From Kitasatospora terrestris (GTDB lineage: Bacteria > Actinomycetota > Actinomycetes > Streptomycetales > Streptomycetaceae), in the NCBI RefSeq assembly GCF_039542905.1, contig NZ_BAABIS010000001.1:2728001-2792000 (forward strand): 64,000 bases of DNA. The letters are read 5' to 3'. Position 1 is the first letter of the stretch. Each line of letters starts with the position of its first letter. Position numbers and translations under genes: made by a program. Of the stretch, positions 8,057 to 16,981 are shown in pieces. The notes beneath the pieces are model-generated. The model ran no database searches and had not been told where the DNA came from. It saw only the letters and a program-made list of their open reading frames with translations.

Positions 8057-9967
8057 TCACAGCCCTGCCGCGCCCCGGCTCTTGAGCATCGCCTTGTACT
8101 GCTGCAGCGCGTAGAGCTCGCCCTGGACGGCGAGTTGCTGCTCCTCGGTGGCCCGGTTGCCGAGCCGCCGCAGGTAGCTGTGCGACTCCTCGATCCGGCG
8201 CTCCACCGCCTGCAGGCGGAGCTTGACCAGGAACTCGCCCGCGTAGAGCTCGTCGGCCTTGCGCCGGGAGCGGATCGGCTCGACGGTCAATTCGGTGACC
8301 AGGCCGCGGACCTGGTCGTCCGGGCAGACCTCGCGGACCGCGCCGACGAAGTCCGGCAGGGCCGCGCCGTACGCCGTGCCGCCGGCCTGGCCGATGGCCC
8401 GCCGGACCGCCTGGTACGGCGGGGTGGGGAACTCGTCCTCGCCGTACTGGTCGAACGCCGGGCTGACCAACTCCGGGTGCTGGAGCGCGAGTTTGAGCAG
8501 CTCGCGCTCGACGAACTGGGACTGGTCGCGCGGGTTGAGCCGGTACGCGGGCTGCGCGGGCACCGCCGGGGCGGCCGGCGTCTCGACCCGGCGGGCGCCC
8601 GGTCGCTGGCTGCCGTTCTTCTCGTTCTCCCGCTGCCAGCGCGCGAGTTGGCCGATCCGGCGGACCACGAACTGCTCGTCCAGGATGCCGAGCATGCCGG
8701 CCAGCTGCACGGCGTACTCGTGCTGGATCGAGCGGTCCTTGATCTTCACGATGATCCGGGCCGCCTCCTCGAGGGCGGCGGCACGGCCCTCTGCGGTGTC
8801 CACCCGGTGCCGGTCGACGGCCGAGCGCAGGGCGAACTCGAAGAGCGGGACCGGGTTCTCGATCAGCTCGCGGACCGCGTCGTCGCCCTTGGCCAGGCGC
8901 AGCTCGCACGGGTCCATGCCGCCGGGGGTGATCGCGATGGAGGTGCGGGCGGCGAACTTCTGGTCGTCCTCGAAGGCGCGCAGGGCGGCCTTCTGGCCGG
9001 CGGCGTCGCCGTCGAAGGTGAACACCGTCTCGCCGCGGTAGGCGGAGGTGTCCATCAGCAGCCGGCGGATGATCTTGATGTGGTCCTCGCCGAACGCGGT
9101 GCCGCAGGTGGCCACCGCCGTGGTGACACCGGCCAGGTGGCAGGCCATCACGTCGGTGTAGCCCTCGACCACGACCGCCCGGCCCGACTTGGCGATCTCC
9201 TTGCGGGCCAGGTCGATGCCGTACAGCACGTTCGACTTCTTGTAGATCGGCGTCTCGGGCGTGTTCAGGTACTTCGGCCCGTTGTCGTCCTCGCGCAGCC
9301 GGCGGGCGCCGAAGCCCACCACGTCGCCCGAGCTGTCCCGGATCGGCCAGACCAGCCGGCCGCGGAAGCGGTCGATCAGGCCGCCGCGCTGGCCCTGCGA
9401 GGCCAGGCCGCCGACCGAGATCTCCTTGTCGCTGAAGCCCTTGCCCCGCAGGTAGCGCACCAGGTGCTCCCAGCCGACCGGGGCGTAGCCCACGCCGAAG
9501 TGCTTGGCCGCCTCCTCGTCGAAGCCGCGCTCGGCGAGGAAGCGCCGGCCGATCTCCGCCTCCGGCGAGGCCAGCTGCTCCTGGTACCAGGCGGCCGCCA
9601 CCTTGTGCGCCTCGACCAGCCGCGTCCGCTCGCCCTGCTGGTGGCGCGGGCTGTAGCCGCCCTCCTCGTACCGCAGCGTGATGCCCGCCTGCGCGGCCAT
9701 CCGCTCCACCGCCTCGGCGAAGGAGCAGTGCTCGATCTTCATCAGGAAGGTGATGGTGTCGCCGCTCTCACCGCAGCCGAAGCAGTGGAAGACGCCCTTG
9801 CCCGGGTGCACGTAGAACGACGCGGACTTCTCGTCGTGGAACGGGCAGACGCCCTTCAGCTGCGCCCCGCCACCGTTGGCCAACTGGACGTAGTCGCCGA
9901 CGACCGCGTCGATGGGCAGCGCGTTGCGCACCGCCTGCACGTCTTCATCCCGGATCCGACCAGCCAC
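8057..9967 (-). CDS. dnaG: DNA primase DnaG
   Basis: The 636-aa protein synthesises RNA primers for replication. It has the N-terminal zinc ribbon (Cys41, His44, Cys62, Cys65), the central RNA polymerase domain with a TOPRIM core (VVVEGYTDVMA with the catalytic Glu, then FTFDGDAAG), and a C-terminal DnaB-binding helical region. Start is a GTG at 9967. Only 9 nt separate it from the dgt gene upstream, so the two are probably co-transcribed, as in other actinomycetes, and the sigma factor gene follows 63 nt later. Confidence 0.97.
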   Translation of the reverse strand: MAGRIRDEDVQAVRNALPIDAVVGDYVQLANGGGAQLKGVCPFHDEKSASFYVHPGKGVFHCFGCGESGDTITFLMKIEHCSFAEAVERMAAQAGITLRYEEGGYSPRHQQGERTRLVEAHKVAAAWYQEQLASPEAEIGRRFLAERGFDEEAAKHFGVGYAPVGWEHLVRYLRGKGFSDKEISVGGLASQGQRGGLIDRFRGRLVWPIRDSSGDVVGFGARRLREDDNGPKYLNTPETPIYKKSNVLYGIDLARKEIAKSGRAVVVEGYTDVMACHLAGVTTAVATCGTAFGEDHIKIIRRLLMDTSAYRGETVFTFDGDAAGQKAALRAFEDDQKFAARTSIAITPGGMDPCELRLAKGDDAVRELIENPVPLFEFALRSAVDRHRVDTAEGRAAALEEAARIIVKIKDRSIQHEYAVQLAGMLGILDEQFVVRRIGQLARWQRENEKNGSQRPGARRVETPAAPAVPAQPAYRLNPRDQSQFVERELLKLALQHPELVSPAFDQYGEDEFPTPPYQAVRRAIGQAGGTAYGAALPDFVGAVREVCPDDQVRGLVTELTVEPIRSRRKADELYAGEFLVKLRLQAVERRIEESHSYLRRLGNRATEEQQLAVQGELYALQQYKAMLKSRGAAGL

Positions 9968-9976
9968 CGGGGAATC

Positions 9977-11266
9977 CTACGGGACCAGCCTGGCGTGCAG
10001 GGCGAGGGCTGAGGCGTCGGTGAGGGTGGCGATCTGGTCGATCACGGCGCGCAGCGCGGCCCGGTCGTCCTCGGCCTCGTCGTAGAGGGCGGCGAACACC
10101 GGATCCAGGCCGTGCGGGGCGTCGCGCATCAGGACGTCGGCGAGCTCGGCGATCACGATCCGCTGCCGGGAGCGCAGCTGGGCCTGCTCGTCGCGCTGCA
10201 TCACGTACCGCACGGCGACCGCCTTGAGCACCGCGCACTCCAGCCGCACCCCGCGCGGGACGACCAGCTCGGCCGCGTACCGGGTCAGCGGGCCGGGGCC
10301 GTACCGGGCCCGGGTGGCCTGCTCGGCGGCCAGGCAGAAGCGGCCGATCAGCTGGCTGGTGAGGTCCTTGAGGCCGGCCCGGGCGCGGGCGGTGCCGTCG
10401 TACGCGCGGGGCCACCACTCCTGGGCCTGCAGGCGGTCGAGCGCCTCGGCCAGCTCCTCGGGGGCGGCGTCGGGCGCGTACCGCTCGGCGATCTTGAAGA
10501 GCTCGGCGCGCTCCTCCGAGCCGCGCAGCGCGTCCGGGTCGATGTGGCCGGCCTGCAGGCCGTCCTCCACGTCGTGGGTGGAGTAGGCGACGTCGTCGGA
10601 CCAGTCCATGACGGTGGCCTCGAAGCACTTGCGGCCGTCCGGCGCGCCGGCCCGCAGCCAGCGGAAGACCGGCAGGTCGTCGCCGTACACGCCGTACTTG
10701 GTGGAGGCCGGATCGGTGGGGTGGCCGCCCCGGGCCCACGGGTACTTGGTGGCCGCGTCCAGCGCGGCGCGGGTCAGGTTGAGGCCGACGCTGCGGCCGG
10801 GCCAGGGGGCGAGCCGGACGGGCTCCTCGTCGGCCGGGGCGAAGCGCTTGGGCTCCAGGCGGGTCAGGATGCGCAACGACTGGGCGTTGCCCTCGAAACC
10901 GCCGCAGGCCTCGGCGGCCTGGTCGAGCGCCTCCTCTCCGGTGTGGCCGAACGGCGGGTGGCCGATGTCGTGCGCCAGGCAGCCGGCCTCCACCAGGTCC
11001 GGGTCGCAGCCGAGGGCCGCGCCGAGCTCGCGGCCGACCTGCGCGCACTCCAGGGAGTGGGTGAGCCGGGTGCGCGGGAAGTCGCTGCGCATCGGCGCCA
11101 CCACCTGCGTGGTGCCGGCCAGCCGGCGCAGCGCGGCCGAGTGCAGGACGCGGGCGCGGTCGCGCTGGAACGCGGTGCGGCCGGGGCGCTTGTCCGGCTC
11201 GGGCACCCAGCGGGCCTCGGCCTGCGGGTCGTACGGGGTGGTTTCGTACCGGGTGGTGTCGTTCAT
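9977..11266 (-). CDS. dgt: Deoxyguanosinetriphosphate triphosphohydrolase-like HD-domain protein
   Basis: This 429-aa HD-superfamily hydrolase removes triphosphate from dNTPs. The HD-domain metal ligands are visible in [13 protein letters not shown], then [18 protein letters not shown], and further on [14 protein letters not shown]. The ATG at 11266 is chosen because GGTGAG lies a suitable distance upstream and the family normally begins near this point. An in-frame upstream ATG at 11317 only adds unlikely sequence. The close link with dnaG suggests a role in nucleotide pool control during replication. Confidence 0.93.
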   Translation of the reverse strand: MNDTTRYETTPYDPQAEARWVPEPDKRPGRTAFQRDRARVLHSAALRRLAGTTQVVAPMRSDFPRTRLTHSLECAQVGRELGAALGCDPDLVEAGCLAHDIGHPPFGHTGEEALDQAAEACGGFEGNAQSLRILTRLEPKRFAPADEEPVRLAPWPGRSVGLNLTRAALDAATKYPWARGGHPTDPASTKYGVYGDDLPVFRWLRAGAPDGRKCFEATVMDWSDDVAYSTHDVEDGLQAGHIDPDALRGSEERAELFKIAERYAPDAAPEELAEALDRLQAQEWWPRAYDGTARARAGLKDLTSQLIGRFCLAAEQATRARYGPGPLTRYAAELVVPRGVRLECAVLKAVAVRYVMQRDEQAQLRSRQRIVIAELADVLMRDAPHGLDPVFAALYDEAEDDRAALRAVIDQIATLTDASALALHARLVP

Positions 11267-11318
11267 ATGCCACTCACCGTACGCCCGGTGACCGACATTG
11301 CACCGTGCGCCGCGCAAA

Positions 11319-11337
11319 GACCGGCCGGCGGCCGGTC
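11319..11337 (-). terminator. Short hairpin after the YrdB-like gene
   Basis: GACCGGCC and GGCCGGTC form an 8-bp stem with a 3-nt loop directly at the stop codon of the minus-strand membrane-protein gene. Confidence 0.45.
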
Positions 11338-11681
11338 TAACAGGCGGTGGCGCGCAGGCGCTGCCAGCGGGGCTGCTCGGTCAGCAGGCAGGCGGCGGCG
11401 AGCAGCGAGGTGGCGGCGGCGGCCCAGCCGGGCCAGACCGCCCAGGTGGCCACCACGGCGGCGACCAGCTGGAACAGCACCAGGGCGATGGTGACCCGGC
11501 CGGAGACCGGGACGATCACCTGGTTCTTGTCGCCGGGGGTGGCGAAGACGGTCGGCAGTCCGATCAGCAGGACGACGGAGAGGACCGCCAGCGGGACGGA
11601 GCGCCCGGCGAGCGCCCAGGGCGTGGCCACCCAGGCGATCAGCTCGGTGAGGAAGCGGAGAGGGGCTGCCAGTCGGTCCAC
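11337..11681 (-). CDS. Small integral membrane protein, YrdB/DUF2568-like
   Basis: From a GTG at 11681 the product is 114 aa. It has four hydrophobic segments, seen as [48 protein letters not shown] and [13 protein letters not shown]. The loop ATPGDKNQV between segments 2 and 3 resembles the DUF2568/YrdB family. An ATG at 11747 in the same frame lies inside the operator region and is less likely. Function is unknown. It is divergent from the HTH regulator gene and shares the palindromic operator region. Confidence 0.65.
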   Translation of the reverse strand: MDRLAAPLRFLTELIAWVATPWALAGRSVPLAVLSVVLLIGLPTVFATPGDKNQVIVPVSGRVTIALVLFQLVAAVVATWAVWPGWAAAATSLLAAACLLTEQPRWQRLRATAC

Positions 11682-11728
11682 GGGCGGAGTCTGCCATGCG
11701 GAGCCCGGGCGCAGGACGATTTCCAAGA

Positions 11729-11774
11729 TGCAGAGGATTCTCTGCAAAGAACTCTATGCAGAGAGTCCTCTGCA
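11729..11774. promoter_or_regulatory. Two 18-bp palindromes, probable operator of the HTH regulator
   Basis: TGCAGAGGATTCTCTGCA (11729-11746) and TGCAGAGAGTCCTCTGCA (11757-11774) share the form TGCAGAG-N4-CTCTGCA, 28 bp centre to centre. They lie between the YrdB-like gene and the regulator ATG at 11791. A -10-like TAGGGT (11779-11784) sits 6 nt before that ATG, so the right-hand palindrome would overlap the promoter spacer. This suggests autorepression of the regulator/MFS operon and possibly control of the leftward gene. Confidence 0.75.
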
Positions 11775-11790
11775 ACCTTAGGGTGAGGGC

Positions 11791-12366
11791 ATGAACCAGG
11801 AACTGCCCCGCCGTCAGATCGACGCCAGGAGCCTGCGCGCCCTCGCCCACCCGCTGCGCATGCGGATCCTCGACGAGCTGCGCGAGAACGGCCCCGCCAC
11901 CTCGGCGAAGCTCTCCGACCGGCTCGGGGAGTCCACCGGCACCATCAGCTGGCACCTGCGCCACCTCGCCGAGCACGGCTTCATCGAGGACGAGCCCGAG
12001 CGCGGCACCAAGCGCGAGCGGTGGTGGCGCGCCACCCGCAGCCGCAACGTCCTCAACACCACCGACTTCGACCGCGACCCGCAGACCAGGGCCGCCCTCG
12101 ACGTCTACCTCGGCGAACTGCTCCGCTCCCAGTACCAGCGGGTCGCCGACTCGATGGCCACCGAGTGGCCCGAGGAGTGGCGCGGCGCCGGCACCGTCTC
12201 CGACTGGAACAAGCTGCGCCTCACCCCCACCCAACTGCGCTCGCTCATCGACGAGTTGATGGACGTCATCGAACGCCACACGCCCGACCCGGACGCCGAA
12301 CCCGATCCGGCGGCCCGCCCCGTCCTGCTCCAGCTCCAGGCCCTGCCGCGGAAGGAAACCCCATGA
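11791..12366 (+). CDS. Winged-helix (ArsR-like) transcriptional regulator
   Basis: The 191-aa protein has an N-terminal winged helix. LRALAHPLRMRILDEL and the recognition region SAKLSDRLGESTGTISWHLRHLAEHGFI are typical of ArsR-type/HTH_20 regulators. The C-terminal 110 residues are helical, with tryptophans (WPEEWRGAGTVSDWNKL) that could form an effector pocket. No metal-binding Cys pair is visible, so it is unlikely to be a metal sensor. Its stop overlaps the start of the MFS gene (ATGA), so the two are translationally coupled. It most likely controls its own operon through the two palindromes just upstream, as a drug- or metabolite-responsive repressor. Confidence 0.85.
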   Translation: MNQELPRRQIDARSLRALAHPLRMRILDELRENGPATSAKLSDRLGESTGTISWHLRHLAEHGFIEDEPERGTKRERWWRATRSRNVLNTTDFDRDPQTRAALDVYLGELLRSQYQRVADSMATEWPEEWRGAGTVSDWNKLRLTPTQLRSLIDELMDVIERHTPDPDAEPDPAARPVLLQLQALPRKETP

Positions 12367-13667
12367 GTGCCGGGACGAACACCGAGACCACCGGCGGGCT
12401 GCTGCGCCGCCACCGCGACTTCCGCCTGCTGTGGACCGGCGAGACCGCCAACAAGTTCGGCTCCGCCGTCACCGGCCTCGCCATGCCGCTGATCGCGGTC
12501 ACCGCCCTGCACGCCTCCACCTTCCAGGTCGGCCTGCTCGGCGCCGCCGGCTGGCTGCCCTGGCTGCTCATCGGCCTCCCGGTGGGCGTCTGGGTCGACC
12601 GGCTGCGCAGCCGACCGATCATGCTCGCCGCCTCGGCCGCCTCCCTGCTGCTCTTCGCGACCGTGCCCCTCGCCGCGCACTTCGGCATGCTCAGCCTCGC
12701 CCAGCTGCTGGTGGTCGCCCTCGCCACCGGCGTCGCCGGGGTGTTCTTCCAGACCGCGTACACCGCCTACCTGCCCCGGCTGCTCGACCCCGCCGACCGG
12801 GCCGAGGGCAACGCCAAGCTCCACGGCAGCGCCTCCGCCGCCGGCATCGCCGGCATCGGCGCCGGCGGACTCCTCGCCCAGCTCGCCGGGCCGGTCTCCG
12901 GCCTGCTCGCCAACAGCGGGACGTTCGCGCTCTCGCTGTGGTGCACCCGGCGGATCCGCCACCGCGAGCCGGCCCGCGCCGAACGGCCGGAGCGGGCGCT
13001 GCGGCAGGAGATCGCGGAGGGCCTGCGGCTGGTCGCCGGCGACCGGTGGTTCCGCACCTTCACGCTCTTCGGCGCCACCTCCAACCTGATGCTCACCGGG
13101 TACCAGTCGCTGGTCGTCGTCTTCCTGATCCGCGAGGTCGGCGTGGCCGAGGGCGCGGTCGGCGTGCTCGCCGCCGTCGCCTCCACCGGCGGCATCGCCG
13201 GCGCGGCCGTCGCCCGCCGGGTCGCCGCGCGGATGGGCACCGCCCGGGCGATGCTCTTCTTCGAGCTGGCACTGCCCTCGCTCGCGGTGCTCATCCCGCT
13301 GACCGCGGGCGGGGCCCGGCTGGTGCTGTACGTGGTCGGCGGCTTCGGGGTCTCGGCGGGCGTCGTCGCCGGGAACGTCATCAAGTCCACCTTCCAGCAG
13401 CGCTACTGCCCGCCGGAGCTGCTCGGTCGGCTCTCCGCGAGCAGCGCCGTCCTCAACTTCGGGGCGATCCCGGTCGGTGCGCTGGTCGGCGGCCTGCTCG
13501 GCGACCGGCTGGGCGTGCTCCCCGCGATGTGGATCCTCACCGCCGGCGTGCCGCTGGCGGCCCTGATCCTCTGGTTCTCCCCGCTCCGCACCTGCCGCGA
13601 CCTGCCGACCGAGCCCCTCCGGCTCCCCGACACCGTCCCGGCCCCGACCGCGGCCCTGGCCGCCTGA
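12363..13667 (+). CDS. MFS transporter (DHA3-like efflux family)
   Basis: The 434-aa protein has about 12 hydrophobic segments in two halves. An N-terminal FRLLWTGETANKFGSAVTGLAMPL and the loop LPVGVWVDRLRSRPIM (motif A-like, between segments 2 and 3) are typical of the DHA3/MefA-like macrolide exporters common in actinomycetes. It starts inside the regulator stop codon (ATGA overlap), so its level should follow the regulator. The substrate cannot be told from sequence; a drug or peptide exporter under its own repressor is the simplest reading. Confidence 0.88.
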   Translation: MSAGTNTETTGGLLRRHRDFRLLWTGETANKFGSAVTGLAMPLIAVTALHASTFQVGLLGAAGWLPWLLIGLPVGVWVDRLRSRPIMLAASAASLLLFATVPLAAHFGMLSLAQLLVVALATGVAGVFFQTAYTAYLPRLLDPADRAEGNAKLHGSASAAGIAGIGAGGLLAQLAGPVSGLLANSGTFALSLWCTRRIRHREPARAERPERALRQEIAEGLRLVAGDRWFRTFTLFGATSNLMLTGYQSLVVVFLIREVGVAEGAVGVLAAVASTGGIAGAAVARRVAARMGTARAMLFFELALPSLAVLIPLTAGGARLVLYVVGGFGVSAGVVAGNVIKSTFQQRYCPPELLGRLSASSAVLNFGAIPVGALVGGLLGDRLGVLPAMWILTAGVPLAALILWFSPLRTCRDLPTEPLRLPDTVPAPTAALAA

Positions 13668-13704
13668 GAACCGGCAGAGCCCGCAAGAACCGGCCCCGGC
13701 CGGC

Positions 13705-13721
13705 CTGCGGCGGCGCCGCAG
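13705..13721. terminator. Short hairpin between convergent MFS and chelatase genes
   Basis: CTGCGGC and GCCGCAG form a 7-bp stem with a GGC loop in the 73-nt gap between the two convergent stops. It is a weak bidirectional candidate. Confidence 0.4.
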
Positions 13722-13740
13722 TGCGTCACCGGGGGCCTCG

Positions 13741-14493
13741 TCAGACCGCCAGGCGGACGGGGGCCCGGACGACGGACTGGTAGCGGTGCAGGACGAGGCG
13801 CGCCATCAGCGGGTGGGAGCCGAGCGGGGCGGAGGCCAGGGTCGCACCGGCCGCGGCCGCCAGGCGGGCGAAGTCGCCGGGCGCGGTGAAGTAGCCGGCG
13901 ACGGCGGTCTCCGGATGGCCCTCCGCGGTGAGTGCGGCGACCTGCCGGGCGACGCTCGGGCCGCCCGCGGCGACGTAGCCGGGACGGACCGGGACCCCGA
14001 GCCGGGCGGCGAGCAGCGCGGCCTGCGCCCCGGTGTCGACGGCGGCTTCCGGATCCCGGGAGCCGGAGGCGGCGAGCACCACGGGCTGGCCGGCCCAGCC
14101 GGCCTCCAGCAGCCGGGCGTGCAGTGCGTCGGTGAGCAGCGGGTCCGGCCCGAGCGGGTCGGCGACCGTGCCGTGGACGTGCGGTGCGGCGGCCAGCGCC
14201 TCGGGAATGTCCACCTTGACGTGGTAGCCGCGGCCGAGCAGCAGCGGGACGAGCACCACCCGGCCGGACAGCTCGGCGAGCACCTCGGGCAGCAGCGGGG
14301 CGTTGAGCCCCAGGTGCGCCAGGCGGACGTCCAGCTCCGGGCGGGCCGAGCGGACGGCGGCCAGCAGGCGGCGGATCTCCGCCTCCGCGGCGGGGTCGCG
14401 CGAACCGTGGGCGACGAGCACCAGGGCCGGGCGGCGGGCGGCGTGCAGCACCCTCGGCGGGGCGGCGGGGCCGGGATGCGGGATCACGGTCAT
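13741..14493 (-). CDS. Sirohydrochlorin chelatase (CbiX/SirB family)
   Basis: The 250-aa protein has two homologous halves of the class II chelatase fold. The first half has LVLVAHGSRDPAAEAEI, with the metal-site His, and LLLGRGYHVKVDIPE; the second half is divergent (VLAASGSRDPEA). Family members insert Fe2+ or Co2+ into sirohydrochlorin. The gene is divergent from the nitrate reductase gene and near nirBD, so iron insertion to make siroheme for nitrite reductase is the likely role. GlnR-like half-sites lie just upstream of its start. No other siroheme genes (cysG/cobA) are in the window. Confidence 0.85.
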   Translation of the reverse strand: MTVIPHPGPAAPPRVLHAARRPALVLVAHGSRDPAAEAEIRRLLAAVRSARPELDVRLAHLGLNAPLLPEVLAELSGRVVLVPLLLGRGYHVKVDIPEALAAAPHVHGTVADPLGPDPLLTDALHARLLEAGWAGQPVVLAASGSRDPEAAVDTGAQAALLAARLGVPVRPGYVAAGGPSVARQVAALTAEGHPETAVAGYFTAPGDFARLAAAAGATLASAPLGSHPLMARLVLHRYQSVVRAPVRLAV

Positions 14494-14515
14494 GGCAAGA
14501 GCCTCGCCGACGGCT

Positions 14516-14542
14516 GTTTCTGTGCGGTTGCCCGGTGGTCAC
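14516..14542 (-). promoter_or_regulatory. Candidate GlnR half-sites upstream of the chelatase gene
   Basis: GTTTC-N6-GTTGC-N6-GTCAC occurs with exact 11-bp spacing. This is close to the reverse complement of the GlnR pattern of alternating GTNAC and GAAAC sites. A further GTAAC (14605) and GAAAC (14627) lie nearer nasA, 22 bp apart. The match is imperfect, so the call is tentative, but nitrogen control of both divergent genes would make sense. Confidence 0.4.
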
Positions 14543-14654
14543 GGGTCATGTCACGGCGCTCACGGCGGCGGGGTCGGCCCCGGTGAGGGCCGTGTGCTGG
14601 GGACGTAACGCGGGGGCCGCCGGGTGGAAACAGCCCTGTTGCACGCTGAGGCGC

Positions 14655-14883
14655 ATGAGCGAGCGCAGCGAGCGGATCATCGAGGGGCGTGTGTCGCGAA
14701 GCGACTGCCGAGCGGAGCGGGGCGGGCGCATGAGCGAGCGCAGCGAGCGAATCATCGAGGGGCGCGTGTGTCGCGAAGCGACTGCCGAGCGGAGCGGGGC
14801 GGGCGCATGAGCGAGCGCAGCGAGCGAATCATCGAGGGGCGCGTGTGTCGCGAAGCGACTGCCGAGCGGAGCGGGGCGGGCGC
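14655..14883 (+). repeat. Three tandem 75-77-bp repeats containing ATG-led mini-ORFs
   Basis: Copies span 14655-14729 (75 nt), 14730-14806 (77 nt) and 14807-14883 (77 nt). Copies 2 and 3 are identical as read; copy 1 differs by one substitution and a 2-nt deletion. Each begins ATGAGCGAGCGCAGCGAGCG and encodes MSERSERIIEGR. In copies 2 and 3 the 26-codon frame ends with a TGA that overlaps the next ATG as ATGA. The last copy thus ends on the nasA start codon at 14884. This kind of repeat appears, from memory, in other Streptomyces intergenic regions. Confidence 0.9.
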
Positions 14884-16956
14884 ATGAGTGACGCCACTGA
14901 CACGCACTGCCCGTACTGCGCGCTGCAGTGCGGGATGGGTCTGCGGGCCGCCGAGGGGCCGGTGCCGGTCTCGGTGGTGGAGCGGCCCTCGTTCCCGGTG
15001 AACCAGGGGGCGCTGTGCGGCAAGGGCGCCAACGCGGCGGCCGTGCTGGCGCCCGGTGCCCGGCTGACGACGCCGCTGGTCCGGCAGGACGGGGTCCTGC
15101 GGCCGGCCGGCTGGCCGGAGGCACTGGGCCGGATCGCCGAGGCGGTGGGCGCCACCGCCGAGGCGTACGGCCGGGACGCGGTCGGGGTGTTCGGAGGCGG
15201 CGGCCTGACCAACGAGAAGGCGTACGCGCTGGGCAAGTTCGCCCGGGTGGTGCTGGGCACGTCGGCGATCGACTACAACGGCCGGTTCTGCATGTCGTCG
15301 GCGGCGGCGGGCGGCATCCGCGCGTTCGGCCTGGACCGGGGGCTGCCGTTCCCGGTGGCGGACATCCCGTTCGCCGGCTGTGTGGTGCTGGTGGGCTCCA
15401 ACCCGGCGGAGACCATGCCGCCGTTCGTCCGGTACCTGCGCGAGCTCCGGGAGAACGGCGGCACGCTGATCGTGGTCGATCCGCGCCGCACCCGGACCGC
15501 CGAGCTGGCGGACCTGCACCTGGCGCCGCGACCGGGCACCGACCTGGCGCTGGCGCTGGGCATGCTGCACTTGGTGGTCGCGGAGGGCCGCACCGACGAG
15601 GAGTTCATCGAGCTGCGCACCACCGGCTGGGAGCAGACCCGGGCGGCGGCGATGGCGCACTGGCCGGAGCACGTGGAGGCGGTCACCGGCGTTCCGCTCC
15701 CGCAACTGCGGTCGGCGGCAATGATGTTCTGCGATGCTTCGAGCGCCATGGTGCTGACCGCACGCGGTCCGGAGCAGCAGGCGAAGGGCACCGACACGGT
15801 CAGCGCCTGGATCAACCTGTGCCTGGCGACCGGCAACGCCGGCCGCCCGTACGCGGGGTACGGCTGCCTGACCGGGCAGGGCAACGGCCAGGGCGGCCGC
15901 GAGCACGGCCAGAAGGCCGACCAGCTGCCCGGGTACCGGAAGTTGGACGATCCGGCGGCGCGCGCGCACGTCGCCGCGGTGTGGGGCGTGGACCCCGACT
16001 CGCTGCCGGGGCCGGGGCGCAGCGCGTACGAGCTGCTGGAGTCGCTCGGCGGCGAGGTCCGCTCGCTGCTGCTGATGGGCTCCAACCCGGTGGTGTCGGC
16101 GCCGCGTTCGGCCCATGTGGCGGAGCGGCTGCGGGCGCTGGACTTCCTCGCGGTGAGTGACGTGGTGCTCTCCGAGACGGCCGAGCTCGCGGACGTGGTG
16201 CTGCCGGTCACCCAGTGGGCCGAGGAGACCGGCACGATGACCAACCTGGAGGGTCGGGTCATCCTGCGGCGCAAGGCCGTTGACGCGCCGGGGGGCGTGC
16301 GCAGTGACCTGGAGGTGCTGCACGAGCTGGCCGCGCTGCTGGGCCGTCCCGAGGGCTTCCCGACCGATCCCGAGCTGGTGTTCGAGGAGCTGCGGCGGGC
16401 GTCGGCGGGCGGGGTGGCGGACTACGCGGGCATCAGCTACGAGCGGATCGCCGCCGAGGACGGGGTGTTCTGGCCCTGCCCGGCCGAGGAGCACCCGGGG
16501 ACACCGCGGCTGTTCCTGGACCGGTTCGCCACGCCGGACGGGCGGGCCCGGTTCACGCCGGTGCAGCACCGGCCCGCGGCGGAGGAACCGGACGCCGAGT
16601 TCCCGGTGCGGCTGACCACCGGACGGGTGCTGGCCCAGTACCAGTCCGGCGCGCAGACCCGCCGGGTCGATGCCCTGAACGACGCCGCTCCCGGCGCGTT
16701 CGTCGAGCTGCACCCGGCGCTCGCCGAGCGCCTCGGGGTGCGGGAGGGGGACCGGGTCGCGGTGGTGAGCCGGCGCGGGCGGACCGTCACCCCCGCGCGG
16801 CTGACCACCGCGATCCGCCCCGACACGGTGTTCATGCCGTTCCACTGGCCCGGCGAGGGCAATGCCAACCTGCACACCAATCCGGCGCTGGACCCGGTCT
16901 CCCGGATGCCGGAGTTCAAGGCGTGCGCGGTGCGGCTGGAAGCCGTGGCGCCGTGA
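14884..16956 (+). CDS. nasA: Assimilatory nitrate reductase catalytic subunit (molybdopterin oxidoreductase)
   Basis: The 690-aa protein reduces nitrate to nitrite in the cytoplasm. The N-terminal [4Fe-4S] ligands are Cys9, Cys12, Cys16 (CPYCALQCGM) and Cys45 (LCGKG). The molybdenum-ligand cysteine is Cys136 in NGRFCMSSA. Bis-MGD binding motifs (VGSNPAETMPPF, GYGCLTGQGNGQGGREHGQ) and the C-terminal molydopterin dinucleotide domain (LTTGRVLAQYQSGAQTRR) follow. It lacks the extra C-terminal Fe-S domain of some NasC proteins. The ATG at 14884 is chosen because the conserved Cys motif begins 8 residues later; upstream in-frame codons belong to the repeat. Confidence 0.93.
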   Translation: MSDATDTHCPYCALQCGMGLRAAEGPVPVSVVERPSFPVNQGALCGKGANAAAVLAPGARLTTPLVRQDGVLRPAGWPEALGRIAEAVGATAEAYGRDAVGVFGGGGLTNEKAYALGKFARVVLGTSAIDYNGRFCMSSAAAGGIRAFGLDRGLPFPVADIPFAGCVVLVGSNPAETMPPFVRYLRELRENGGTLIVVDPRRTRTAELADLHLAPRPGTDLALALGMLHLVVAEGRTDEEFIELRTTGWEQTRAAAMAHWPEHVEAVTGVPLPQLRSAAMMFCDASSAMVLTARGPEQQAKGTDTVSAWINLCLATGNAGRPYAGYGCLTGQGNGQGGREHGQKADQLPGYRKLDDPAARAHVAAVWGVDPDSLPGPGRSAYELLESLGGEVRSLLLMGSNPVVSAPRSAHVAERLRALDFLAVSDVVLSETAELADVVLPVTQWAEETGTMTNLEGRVILRRKAVDAPGGVRSDLEVLHELAALLGRPEGFPTDPELVFEELRRASAGGVADYAGISYERIAAEDGVFWPCPAEEHPGTPRLFLDRFATPDGRARFTPVQHRPAAEEPDAEFPVRLTTGRVLAQYQSGAQTRRVDALNDAAPGAFVELHPALAERLGVREGDRVAVVSRRGRTVTPARLTTAIRPDTVFMPFHWPGEGNANLHTNPALDPVSRMPEFKACAVRLEAVAP

Positions 16957-16981
16957 CCCGGCCGGGTGGGAGACTTCCGGC

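Noticed and set aside
14535-14887. Repeat-derived frames counted as ordinary genes
   Set aside because: They consist mainly of the tandem repeat units. They are treated as a repeat with possible upstream mini-ORFs, not as protein genes.
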